Source: Rosa chinensis
Taxonomy: Eukaryota; Streptophyta; Magnoliopsida; Rosales; Rosaceae
NCBI RefSeq assembly: GCF_002994745.2
Contig: NW_020126821.1
Coordinates: forward strand, 248,001-312,000
DNA length: 64,000 nucleotides
Reading direction: 5' to 3'
Position numbers and translations under genes: made by a program. Below the pieces are notes generated by a model. The model saw only the letters and a list, made by a program, of their open reading frames with translations, was not told where the DNA came from and searched no databases. Below are positions 21,753-32,035 of this stretch, one piece after another. How positions within the stretch are numbered: position 1 is the first letter of the stretch; every line of letters begins with the position of its first letter.

Positions 21753-23315
21753 ATGACCGAGCCTTTTAGACCCTCTACACTAAAGGAAATTGAAGCAAGG
21801 CTCGCTCGTTTGAAGGGTCCTTCACTCCTTGAGTTCACAAGCCCTTCTCCTTCAACATACAAAGAGTACACATTTAACGAGCAAGGGAAGCGGATTTACT
21901 TTTCTGAGGAGTCTACATCACCTACACCAAGTCCATCTCCGCCTTCACGTTCACCTTCACCTGTGGTTTCGTCCAACTCTACACCACCTTCACCACCACC
22001 TGAAGAAGTCGAAGAAGAGAGAATGGCATCTATTAGGGAACTCTCCACCGCAACTGTTGAAGGAGGACCCCCTACAGGCATAGTATACCCTGCCCCTGCA
22101 GCTGGAAGACAAGCAGAGTTCGAGCTTAAGAGTGGATTGTTGCACAAGCTCCCTATCTTCCATGGCCTCAATATGGAGGATGCTAACAAGCACGTACGAG
22201 AATTCCAATCTGTTTGTGCAAACATGCAACCACAAGGGGCGGATGAAAACCTTCTTAAGATGAGAGCATTTCCATTCTCTCTAGCTGATAGAGCCAAGGA
22301 TTGGCTATATGAGCTTCCTGCAGGTCGTATCACATCATGGGAAACAATGAGGAAGGCCTTCTTGGAGAAATACTTCCCAGCCTCAAAGGTCATCACACTT
22401 AGGAAGAAGCTCAGTGGGATAGAGCAAGCCCATGATGAGTCCTATGCTGCCTACTACGAGAGGTTCAACTCCCTACTTGCACAATGTCCTCAACATCAAA
22501 TGAAGGATGAGACCCTACTTACATGTTTCTATGAAGGACTCTTACCCTTGGAAAGGCAAATGTTGGATGCTGCAGCTGGTGGAGCTTTTGTGGATAAGTC
22601 ACCTGCGGTTGGGAGGGAACTTATAGCTAATCGTGCCCTAAACTCCCAACAGTATGAGGGTGTGAGACAACCCACTCGTAGGGTAAATGAGGTGAGCACT
22701 AGTCCTGCCGTTGCGGATCAATTGAGCAAACTCACCCTTCTTGTGAACAAGGTGGCGACTACTCAAGGCCATGGAGGACCCTCTGCTTGTGAGGTATGCT
22801 TTACTCAAGGACATCCTACGGATCAATGTCCTCAACTGAGTGAGAATGGTGGTTGGGAATCTGTGAATGCTATAGGAGGCTATCAAGGGAACCAAGGGGG
22901 TCCCCCACGTCCAAGGTATGATCCATATTCGAATACCTATAACCCTGGATGGAGGGACCACCCCAACTTCAAGTGGACCAACAATGAAAATGTTCAGAAC
23001 CCTCTTGGTGGCAGTTTCCAACGTCCTCAAGGACCTCCTTATCAAAGACCTTACATGCCTCCTCAACACAATGTAGGGAATCCCAATTCTCACTATGATA
23101 AGACGATAGAGGCATTGACTAATTCTACTCAGGCATTGACTAATGCCACACAGACTTTGCTTCAAGGACAACAGACCAATGCCAAGGATATTGCAGAACT
23201 CAAGAAGCAAATGGGACAAGTGGTGGACTTCATGACCAAGTTTCATGAGAGTGGTAAGCTTCCGAGCAACACAATTCAAAACCCAAAGGGAAGCTTTGAA
23301 GGTTCCACCAACTGA
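21753..23315 (+). CDS. gag: Gag polyprotein of element C (520 aa), stand-alone
   Basis: Gag forms the cytoplasmic particle in which the element RNA is packaged and copied. Residues about 50-90 are Ser/Pro-rich and probably disordered. Residues about 130-270 are the retrotransposon Gag core (with the A-K-D-W-L-Y-E-L-P and F-L-E-K-Y-F segments). A CCHC zinc knuckle lies at C346, C349, H354, C359, followed by a Gly/Pro/Asn/Gln-rich segment and a probable coiled coil at about 445-495. The start is chosen by conservation of the N-terminus across B, C and E; an ATG 4 bp upstream opens only a six-codon frame. In D and E the frame continues past the N-P-K-G motif into protease. Here it ends after six more residues, where pol has been removed. 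An intact gag without pol suggests either trans-complementation or recent origin. Confidence 0.9.
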   Translation: MTEPFRPSTLKEIEARLARLKGPSLLEFTSPSPSTYKEYTFNEQGKRIYFSEESTSPTPSPSPPSRSPSPVVSSNSTPPSPPPEEVEEERMASIRELSTATVEGGPPTGIVYPAPAAGRQAEFELKSGLLHKLPIFHGLNMEDANKHVREFQSVCANMQPQGADENLLKMRAFPFSLADRAKDWLYELPAGRITSWETMRKAFLEKYFPASKVITLRKKLSGIEQAHDESYAAYYERFNSLLAQCPQHQMKDETLLTCFYEGLLPLERQMLDAAAGGAFVDKSPAVGRELIANRALNSQQYEGVRQPTRRVNEVSTSPAVADQLSKLTLLVNKVATTQGHGGPSACEVCFTQGHPTDQCPQLSENGGWESVNAIGGYQGNQGGPPRPRYDPYSNTYNPGWRDHPNFKWTNNENVQNPLGGSFQRPQGPPYQRPYMPPQHNVGNPNSHYDKTIEALTNSTQALTNATQTLLQGQQTNAKDIAELKKQMGQVVDFMTKFHESGKLPSNTIQNPKGSFEGSTN

Positions 23316-25267
23316 GGAGAAGAGGAAACCACGTCTAGGCTGAGAAGACGTTAAAACCAAGCGCTACTTGGGAGGCAACCCATGCAAATCAGATTTGCTT
23401 TCTTTATCCTTATCTTTTATTTTTCGTTTTTGCTTTTTGAATTTAGTATTATTTTCGTAAATTTCATCCCTGTATGCTTAAGTGTTTCATTGCATGCTTT
23501 TAATTGATTACATTGAGGACAATGCAATATTTAAGTGTGGGGGAAGGGATTTACACTTTTATTTTGAGTCATATATTGAAAAATACAAAAAAATTGAAAA
23601 ATGTCAAAAATTTAAAAATTTTCGTTGCTTTTGTTCTTGTTTTTGAGTCTTAGGATGCCCTTTTAACTGTCTAGGATGATTCTATATCTCTGAAATCATG
23701 ACTAAAAGAGGATCACAAAATTGAGATGACTTAAACATGGTATTCTTTGGTTAATTGAGATATATGAAAAATATGTGCCTTGTAGTGGATATGGATTTCG
23801 AAACTTTGGTACAGAATATGAGCATGTTAAGATAAGTGTTGATTCATAAAACCCATGTGAGATAATTGAGCCCATGTCCCTTTTTCTTGGAGTGAATCGA
23901 AAATATATATTCTTAATTTCTTGGCGATGTTTTGATGATCTCATTATTCTTTCATCTTGATTGACTACTTGCCATAGATTAAGTGTGATGGACTAGAGAA
24001 TGCTAGAATTCGCTCTTGTGCTTGTTGAGACGTTATATCAATACATGGCCCTGATTCTGGAAGGGATAGAGGCATCCTAGGAATTACCACCATTGCCATA
24101 TAAACTTGTGTCCCCATTTGTGCCCGTCGTGGGACTCCCCTAGATAAGCCCCTTTGAGCCTACATCAAGCCTTTTCGTTCATCACCCTAAAATCCTTAAC
24201 CATGAAGCTTAGTATAGTAACAACCCTACCCTTTGTTCTAAGAACTTAGTGGAGCTATCTTTTGAGACATACTACATGGGTTTGGTGCTAAGGATGGAAA
24301 TTGAGAAGAGGTTAAAGTTCAAGTGTGGGGGTAGACTTGTCCATAAAGAAAAAAATATGTGAAAGCCGTGAAAAATGAAAAGAAAAGAAAAAATGTACGG
24401 CTAGAAAAGAAAAGAAAGAAATATTTATGGATTTTAGTCCCCCATACTTAGTGATTTTGGAGTTTACTTTGAAATGAAGGCCTATTAAAGAAAAATTTGA
24501 CCTTTGTCCATTCACTATAGTTCAGGGGAAGTTTACAATGAAGATTGGGCCCAACATGAAGACACTAGGCCCCTTTTATGTTACCTCTAGGGGAAGTGAC
24601 GTTTTTGCAATGCATTGGTGGATTTCTTGTGGTCTCTACATTTACATGTGCTCTGCTAGGTTTTTAGGACACTTTGATAAATCCTTACCCTTCATTTCTT
24701 AAAACCTCGAGCCTTGGCCCCATTACAACCTTTAAGAAGACCTTCTTGATCCTTAAGATGGGACAGCCCTTGATGTGGAGATGAGTTACAAGAGTTGAAC
24801 CTATGGCTTGGGTCCATCTGTGCAAGTAGTTGGTATCCTTCATGAGATCTTTAAAGAAAATTATATATGTGCTTTCGTTTCTTGAATTATGTGATATACT
24901 TGCTATCTTTCACATATACTTGAGTGTATAAGCTTTTAAGCATTGCCATGATCTGAGAGAAGAAAGAGTGGATATAACTTGTGAGGAGTTGAATCATACT
25001 TGTTTGAAGCATGCTTAACAGAAACCATCACCATTGTTCCAACCAAGTCCTACTTGTGTATGTGAAGATTATGTGTTTTAATTAACTCTCGAATGCCTAA
25101 ACATTTATTCTTGGTGAAGTGCTAATCTTGGTGTTGTGAAAGTAAGAGATTGCTGAGACAAAAAGTTGAAGGGCTATAGAGTCATTGTTTTTATAGAGTC
25201 TTTAAATTTCGTTGAGTCTTAGTGTGATTTTGCTAAGGGACTAGCAAAAGGTAAGTGTGGGGGAATT
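23316..25267 (+). other. 3' noncoding region of element C with three AAGTGTGGGGG motifs
   Basis: The region opens with sequence that, in element D, directly follows the pol stop (GGGAGGCAACCCA near 23371), so the pol deletion ends close to the former stop. No coding frame is found. AAGTGTGGGGG occurs at 23533-23543, 24321-24331 and 25253-25263; the last is the polypurine tract next to the 3' LTR. The region is conserved in A, B and D, which suggests a cis function. Confidence 0.7.
25253..25267 (+). other. Polypurine tract of element C
   Basis: AAGTGTGGGGGAATT lies directly before the 3' LTR TGATAGG and has the same form in A, B and (reverse) D. Confidence 0.85.
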
Positions 25268-27580
25268 TGATAGGAGCATTTTAATGCGACGTTTTACTTG
25301 TTTTTCCCTGCATTTCTTGCGTTATTTCCTTAATAAAACCTTGTTTAGGAAAGTTTCCATTCTTTGATTGGGAAAGTTCCTATTTGTAGAAAGTTTCTAT
25401 TTTTGTAGTTTCTATTTATCTTTTTTAGTAAGTTTCCATTTTCGGTAGTTTCTATTTTTCATTTTTAGAAAGTTTCCCATTTTCATTTTAGGAAAGTTTC
25501 TATTTTTCTTATTAGTTTCTATTTTCAGGACCTCCGAGCTAGAAAGTGGAAATGAACTCATAAATGGAGAGAGGAGCTTGCGAACACCAAGGGGAGCAAA
25601 AAATGAAGAACAATGAGCCACAGAAATGAGCAGAAATGAAGAAAAGAAGTTTTCCTGGTCCAACCAGGAAACCCTGCGAAAAGGAGGAAAGCTTACCCAT
25701 AAAGTTTCCAACGTTATCATGAAAAAGAAATGGAAAAATGAAGTGTTATGACGTTGGAAGGTGACAAGGCTTGAAGTTGAAGCAACAAGGCCCAAGAACT
25801 CTCAAGACTCATTGGACTTTCGGCAAATTGGATCCAAGGCCCATGAAGCCCATACATTTAGGGTTTATGACGCATGAATAAACCCTAGGGGAGTGTTGCC
25901 GTTCAAAGCAAGAGAAAAACAAGGAAAGTGGCGTGAAAATCAGAATTATATGTGGAGATTTCCTAGGGAGATTTTCTAGGGCTATTTTTATGGAAAGGAA
26001 ATATATTTGGAGACCTACCTAGAGAATTTGCCGTGAGAAATACAAGGAAGGAGAGAGATTTGCCGTGATAATCATGAAGAAACCCTAGAGATTTCGGCAA
26101 GAGATATTCAAGGGAGAAAATAAAGGAAAGCCAAAGTGTGAAGACCAAGAAACGGCTAAAAAGGAGTCTAGATTCATCCCTAGAATTCCTAAAGGAAGTT
26201 GGCCGAAATTAAACTAGAAAAAAAATCAGAAATTATCTCAAGGTATTTCGGCAAGATTTCTAGGGAATTAAAAGAGAATTTTGTGATTGGTTGGACCACC
26301 TCATAGGGCTTATGTGGCAAGCTATCATTGGAGGAAACTATGTGGCATTTTCAGATTAATTCCATGGGAAATAAAGAAGAAATTCACGGCATGGAGACCT
26401 AGGAGGACGTCCCCTATATAATCTCCCCTCTTCTCAACGTTTTAGAGTTCCTAGTTCCCACTTTTGCGTTTACACTTTGAGAAAAAAATCAGAAAACTCT
26501 CTCTAGCTTAGCCGTGCTCCTCTCCATCCTCTAGGGCAACCACGAAGTGCAAGCAAGGCCAAGGAAGAAGAAGACAAGCCGTGCACACCATCCACCCTCC
26601 ACCTTGAAGATTGCTTTCGAAATTCAAGAGACCACATCATCACTTCATTCATCTCATCTTCATCACGGTGTAATCCGATTCTCCTTGTACCTTTGCTTTG
26701 TATTTTCGTTGGTTTTGCCTTAGTTGACACATATGTATGAACAAGTATTGTTTTCTGAAATTTTATGATGAATTGTTAATTTTCAGATTCATATATTGCG
26801 ATTTATGGTTGCTTTTGTGTGAGTGTTTGATTAAATTTGCATGATAGATAACTTTTGTATTTTAATCTTATGTGGTTGCAAACACTTAGGGTTTTGATAT
26901 AATTGGTGCTACGAATTTAAGAACATGAACCAACTTTTTGGTTTTGTGTTCTTGGATCGATAAGTAGTAAAGGTTTTGTACAAAAACCGAATTTAATCAA
27001 AGAAGATTGCAATTAGGTGGACTTTTTCATACTAAGTTGCACATTTGAGTTGATAGCCTTTCTAGGTGCTTAATGCATTAAACATGACATGATTGACTAG
27101 CTTTCTAGGGTTTGATTGCATGTTTGATAGGATTAATCTAGGTGCTTTCGCTTAGGTTAATTAGCATTGAAAGTAAAATATGGGAAATTGTTTGCTTTTG
27201 AACGTTTCACATGATCAACTCCTCTTGCATGACTATGATGAACAATGATGAACTTGAATCAATTTTAATCATGAGTTTCGACTTTGATCTTTGTTCCTAC
27301 ATCCCATTTGTATTTTTATGTTTTTGCATTTTAATTATTCTTTACTTAGATTTTATTTTCGAACTAGAAAACCAAAAACCAAAATAATCCCCCCTTTTTG
27401 TAAATATGTTTATATTTTGTTATATTTTTGTAAATATTATACTTTGTTTTAATTTTAATTGTTTAATTGTTTGACAATGACAGGTGTACCCTCAATCCCC
27501 GGAATAGAACGATCCCTATTTACTTTATACTACTAATGACATTTCAGGGTTAAATTGGTCGCTCGATAAAAGCGACATCA
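25268..27580 (+). repeat. 3' LTR of element C (d)
   Basis: It has the same length as LTR c (2313 bp) and is the same base for base as far as I compared by eye, except T at 26895 for C at 19322. It is followed by the ATAAC duplication and the resumption of LTR b. Confidence 0.95.
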
Positions 27581-27585
27581 ATAAC

Positions 27586-28727
27586 CTCCCCTCTTCTCAA
27601 CGTTTTGGAGTTCCCACTTTTACGTTTACACTTTGAAAAAAATCAGAAAAACTCTCTCTAGCTAGCCGTGCTCTTCTCCATCCTCTAGGGCAACCACGAA
27701 GTTCAAGCAAGGCCAAGGAAGAAGAGGTCAAGCCGTGCACATCATCCACCACCATCCTTGAAGATTGCTTTCGAAATTCAAGAGACCATTCATCACTTCA
27801 TTCATCTCATCTTCATCACGGTGTAATCCGATTCTCCTTGTACCTTTGCTTTGTATTTTCGTTGGTTTTGCCTTAGTTGACACATATGTATGAACAAGTG
27901 TTGTTTTCTGAAATTTTATGATTAATTGTTAATTTTCAGATTCATATATTGCGATTTATGGTTGCTTTTGTGTGAGTGTTTGATTAAATTTGCATGATAG
28001 AAATCTTTTGTATGATAATCTTGAATGGTTCGAAACATTTAGGGTTTTTATGTGAATGTTGCTACGAATTTGAGAACATGGATCAACTTTTTGGTTTTGT
28101 GTTCTTGAATCGATAAGTAGTAAAGGTTTTGTACAAAAACCGAATTTAATCAAAGAAGATTGCAATTAGGTGGACTTTTTCATACTAAGTTGCACATTCG
28201 AGTTGATAGCCTTTCTAGGTGCTTAATGCGTTAAACATGACATGATTGACTAGCTTTCTAGGGTTTGATTGCATGTTTGATAGGATTAGTCTAGGTGCTT
28301 TCGCTTAGGTTAATTAGCATTGAAAGTAAAATATGGGAAATTGTTTGCTTTTGAACGTTTCACATGATCAACTCCTCTTGCATGACTATGATGAACAATG
28401 ATGAACTTGAATCAATTTTAATCATGAGTTTCGAATTTGATCTTTGTTCTTACATCCCATTTATATTTTTATGTTTTTGCATTTTAATTATTTTCTTAAC
28501 TTAGTTTAAAACTAGAAAACCAAAAATCAAAAATCCCCCCTTTTTCGTAAATATGTATATATTTTGTTATATTTTTGGAAATATTATACTTTGTTTTAAT
28601 TTTAATTGTTTAATTGTTTGACAATGACAGGTGTACCCTCAATCCCCGGAATAGAACGATCCCTATTTACTTTATACTACTAATGACATTTCAGGGTTAA
28701 ATTGGTCGCTCCCCAAAAGCGACAGCA
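27586..28727 (+). repeat. Element B first LTR (b), right part
   Basis: LTR b continues from CTCCCCTCTTCTC to GCGACAGCA after element C. Joined to 16503-17694 it gives 2334 bp, equal to LTR e. It carries a run of six C (28535-28540), as in LTR e; LTR f has five. Confidence 0.93.
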
Positions 28728-29524
28728 ATTTTTGGCGCCGTTGCCGGGGATTGAAAAATCACTTGTTAAATATGTGAATATATTGTTTTGTTTATATGTT
28801 GTGTTTGAAAAAAAATAAAAAAAAAAATCTTTTGTTAATTGTTCATAATTTGTTAGTCAATTAGTTAATTAGTTAATTAATTACTTAGGTTGTTATTTAT
28901 ATTATTGAATACGAATTTTAAATTGTGAGTTGTAAATTAAAGAAGGAATAGGTGAAGTCGTGTTTATTAATATTGGCCTAAACCCCTTATTGGTACCTAG
29001 TTCAGGTCCCTTAAGGTTGAGGGCGGCCTTTATTAACATTCATTGAACTGTCTTCACACTTAGAATCTTTTTCATCCAAGTAAGTATAGCCTATGTGGGA
29101 TGGTGTCTAGGAAAGGGGACAACGCTCATGACTGGTTCTTGAATCCAGAAGTGCGTGCAAATGAGCCTAAACCTCAATAAGGGAGTAGCTCATGCCAAAA
29201 TGGATTCTACCTCTCGTGGTCGCCCTCCCCTACCTGGCCATTTCAGTAAGGTTGCCCAAAGGAGGTAGGAGGGACTTTGTGTCTAGACGACTATACTTGG
29301 GCCGCACGTCCTCTTGATTTACCGCTTGGAATTGAATTTGAAATCAATGATATATATAACAAATGAAAATATTGTGATTCACTAAGGTATATTGGATTAA
29401 ACATAGTCTTGAAAAGGGTAGCTGTTTCAGTCCCATTGCACATCGAGACTCACTGTTCCCGTACCTAAGTGTTGAGAATAATTGTAAAGAAAAGGAAGAA
29501 AAACAAATATTTGTAAGTATTTTC

Positions 29525-29563
<39 letters not shown>

Positions 29564-30469
29564 AAAAAGAAAAAAAAAAGAAGTGTACAAAGTGTGACGT
29601 TTGTTTGTTTGAAAGTTTTGTACAAATTGTGTCTAATCTTGTCATACAAAAGAAATGTAAAGAATTAATTGTAAATATTGTTAAATTCTTGATTGTTATA
29701 AGTGTGTAAAATCGTATGAGTAGATAAGGGCCCTTTTGTTAATATTGGCCTTAACCCTTCATTAGTGCCTTTCTAAGGTCTTATGAAGTTGAGGGCGGCT
29801 TTTATTAACATTTGGAGAACTGTCTAACACATGAGTTCTTTTCAAGCTGAGTAAGGGGCATATAGGTGGTGTCTAGGTTGAGACCCTGGGTGATGGGTTC
29901 AAATTGGATCTCAGAGATACTATAGACTGTGCGTAAACCACAATGTGGGAGTAGCCGATAGGGGCCTAAACCTCAATGAGGGAGTAGCCTCTGTAGTGTC
30001 ACCAAAATGAGTCCTCCCTCTCACTTATCTCTTAATCTGGCCATCTAGCCTTCTGAAACAAAGGAAAGCGACTTATGTCTAGACGACTATCCCTAGATCG
30101 TATCTCACCAATAGTAGTGGTTTCTATTGGGCTCGACTTACAACTTGTAATCAATTGAGATATTAACTTTATTTTGTAAAGATAATAAGATACTTGAACA
30201 TAACCTCCACTTGTAAATTGTGTTGTTTTGTACATTTTATACTTGTATAAACTTCTTACGTGGTTTATTTGTGAAAAGATTGTGGATAGTTTGTAATTTA
30301 TACTTCTCTTTATACTTGTATAAATCATAAATAGTAAAGTCGTGAATAGTAACTTGTGAATAGTGACTCGTGAATAGTGAAGTTGATGTATAAACCACTA
30401 ATTTGTAATTAGTTTACTTTATACTTTGCTAACTTCTTTGAATGCTGATAATGTTCAGGATTCCTATGA
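28728..30469 (+). other. Element B body 1: PBS and leader
   Basis: The tRNA-Asp PBS lies at 28733-28753, module 1 at about 28961-29310, a long poly(A)-rich tract at about 29527-29578 and module 2 at about 29731-30100. The TGAATAGT repeats and the six-codon frame overlapping the gag start are also present, as in element C. Confidence 0.72.
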
Positions 30470-32035
30470 ATGACCGAGCCTTTTAGACCATCTACACTAA
30501 AGGAAATTGAAGCAAGGCTCGCTCGTTTGAAGGGTCCTTCACTCCTTGAGCACACAAGCCCTTCCCCTTCAACATACAAGGAGTACACATTTAACGAGCA
30601 AGGGAAGCGGATTTACTTTTCTGAGGAGTCTACATCACCTACACCAAGTCCATCTCCTCCTTCACGATCACCTTCACCTGTGATTTCGTCCAACTCTACA
30701 CCACCACCTTCACCACCACCTAAAGAAGTCGAAGAAGAGAGAATGGCATCTATTAGGGAACTCTCCACCGCAACTGTTGAAGGAGGACCCCCTACAGGCA
30801 TAGTATACCCTGCCCCTGCAGCTGGAAGACAGGCAGAGTTTGAGCTTAAGAGTGGATTGTTGCATAAGCTCCCTATCTTCCATGGACTTAATATGGAGGA
30901 TGCTAATAAGCACGTACGAGAATTCCAATCTGTTTGTGCAAACATGCAACCACAAGGAGCAGATGAGAACCTTCTTAAGATGAGAGCATTTCCATTCTCT
31001 CTAGCTGATAGAGCCAAGGATTGGCTATATGAACTTCCTGCAGGACGTATCACGTCATGGGAAACAATGAGAAAGGCCTTCTTGGAAAAATACTTCCCAG
31101 CTTCTAAGGTCATCACACTCAGAAAGAAGCTCAGTGGAATAGAGCAAGCTCATGATGAGTCCTATGCTGCCTACTATGAGAGGTTCAATTCCTTACTTGC
31201 ACAATGTCCTCAACATCAGATGAAGGATGAGACCCTACTCACATGTTTCTACGAGGGACTCTTACCCTTGGAAAGGCAAATGTTGGATGCTGCAGCTGGT
31301 GGAGCTTTTGTGGATAAGTCACCTACGGTTGGGAAGGAGCTTATAGCTAATCGTGCCCTAAACTCCCAACAGTATGAGGGTGTGAGACAACCCACTCGTA
31401 GGGTAAATGAGGTGAGCACTAGTCCTGCCATTGCGGATCAATTGAGCAAACTCACCCTTCTTGTGAACAAGGTGGCGACTACTCAAGGCCATGGAGGACC
31501 CTCTGCTTGTGGGGTATGCTTTACTCAAGGACATCCTACGGATCAATGTCCTCAACTGAGTGAGAATGGTGGTTGGGAATCTGTGAATGCTATAGGAGGC
31601 TATCAAGGGAACCAAGGGGGTCCCCCACGTCCAAGGTATGATCCATATTCGAATACCTATAACCCTGGATGGAGGGACCACCCCAACTTCAAGTGGACCA
31701 ACAATGAAAATGTTCAGAACCCTCTTGGTGGCAGTTTCCAACGTCCTCAAGGACCTCCTTATCAAAGACCTTACATGCCTCCTCAACACAATGTAGGGAA
31801 TCCCAATTCTCACTATGATAAGACGATAGAGGCATTGACTAATTCTACTCAGGCATTGACTAATGCCACACAGACTTTGCTTCAAGGACAACAGACCAAT
31901 GCCAAGGATATTGCAGAGCTCAAGAAGCAAATGGGACAAGTGGTGGACTTCATGACCAAGTTTCATGAGAGTGGTAAGCTTCCGAGCAACACAATTCAAA
32001 ACCCAAAGGGAAGCTTTGAAGGTTCCACCAACTGA
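30470..32035 (+). CDS. gag: Gag of element B, body 1 (521 aa)
   Basis: It has the same architecture as the Gag of element C: Ser/Pro-rich segment, Gag core, CCHC zinc knuckle (C347, C350, H355, C360), Gly/Pro/Asn-rich segment and coiled coil, ending shortly after N-P-K-G. It differs from the C copy at about eight positions, including one extra Pro in the Pro-rich stretch, and appears identical to body 2. No stop or frameshift is present. Protease and the rest of pol are absent. Antisense frames of 60-240 codons across it are shadows. Confidence 0.9.
   Translation: MTEPFRPSTLKEIEARLARLKGPSLLEHTSPSPSTYKEYTFNEQGKRIYFSEESTSPTPSPSPPSRSPSPVISSNSTPPPSPPPKEVEEERMASIRELSTATVEGGPPTGIVYPAPAAGRQAEFELKSGLLHKLPIFHGLNMEDANKHVREFQSVCANMQPQGADENLLKMRAFPFSLADRAKDWLYELPAGRITSWETMRKAFLEKYFPASKVITLRKKLSGIEQAHDESYAAYYERFNSLLAQCPQHQMKDETLLTCFYEGLLPLERQMLDAAAGGAFVDKSPTVGKELIANRALNSQQYEGVRQPTRRVNEVSTSPAIADQLSKLTLLVNKVATTQGHGGPSACGVCFTQGHPTDQCPQLSENGGWESVNAIGGYQGNQGGPPRPRYDPYSNTYNPGWRDHPNFKWTNNENVQNPLGGSFQRPQGPPYQRPYMPPQHNVGNPNSHYDKTIEALTNSTQALTNATQTLLQGQQTNAKDIAELKKQMGQVVDFMTKFHESGKLPSNTIQNPKGSFEGSTN

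Larger units (their letters stand above)
17695..27580 (+). mobile_element. Element C: complete gag-only Athila-like element (9886 bp)
   Basis: It has two LTRs of 2313 bp each (17695-20007 and 25268-27580), a tRNA-Asp PBS, a long leader with two related modules, a 520-codon gag, a 3' noncoding region and a polypurine tract, flanked by ATAAC. No protease, reverse transcriptase or integrase is encoded. The LTRs differ at only one site that I could find by eye (C at 19322, T at 26895, a CpG change), so the insertion is very young. It matches the concept of plant terminal-repeat retrotransposons with a GAG domain (TR-GAG), which depend on an autonomous relative for the pol functions. Confidence 0.93.

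Noticed and set aside
21896..22396. Antisense frames of 60-167 codons over the N-terminal half of gag in B, C and E
   Set aside because: They are shadows of the Ser/Pro-rich and core codons of Gag. They have no start context or domain of their own.
22638..23360. A 240-codon antisense frame over gag, also at 31358-32080 and 38971-39693
   Set aside because: It lies opposite the conserved Gag frame and has no recognisable domain. It recurs only because gag recurs.
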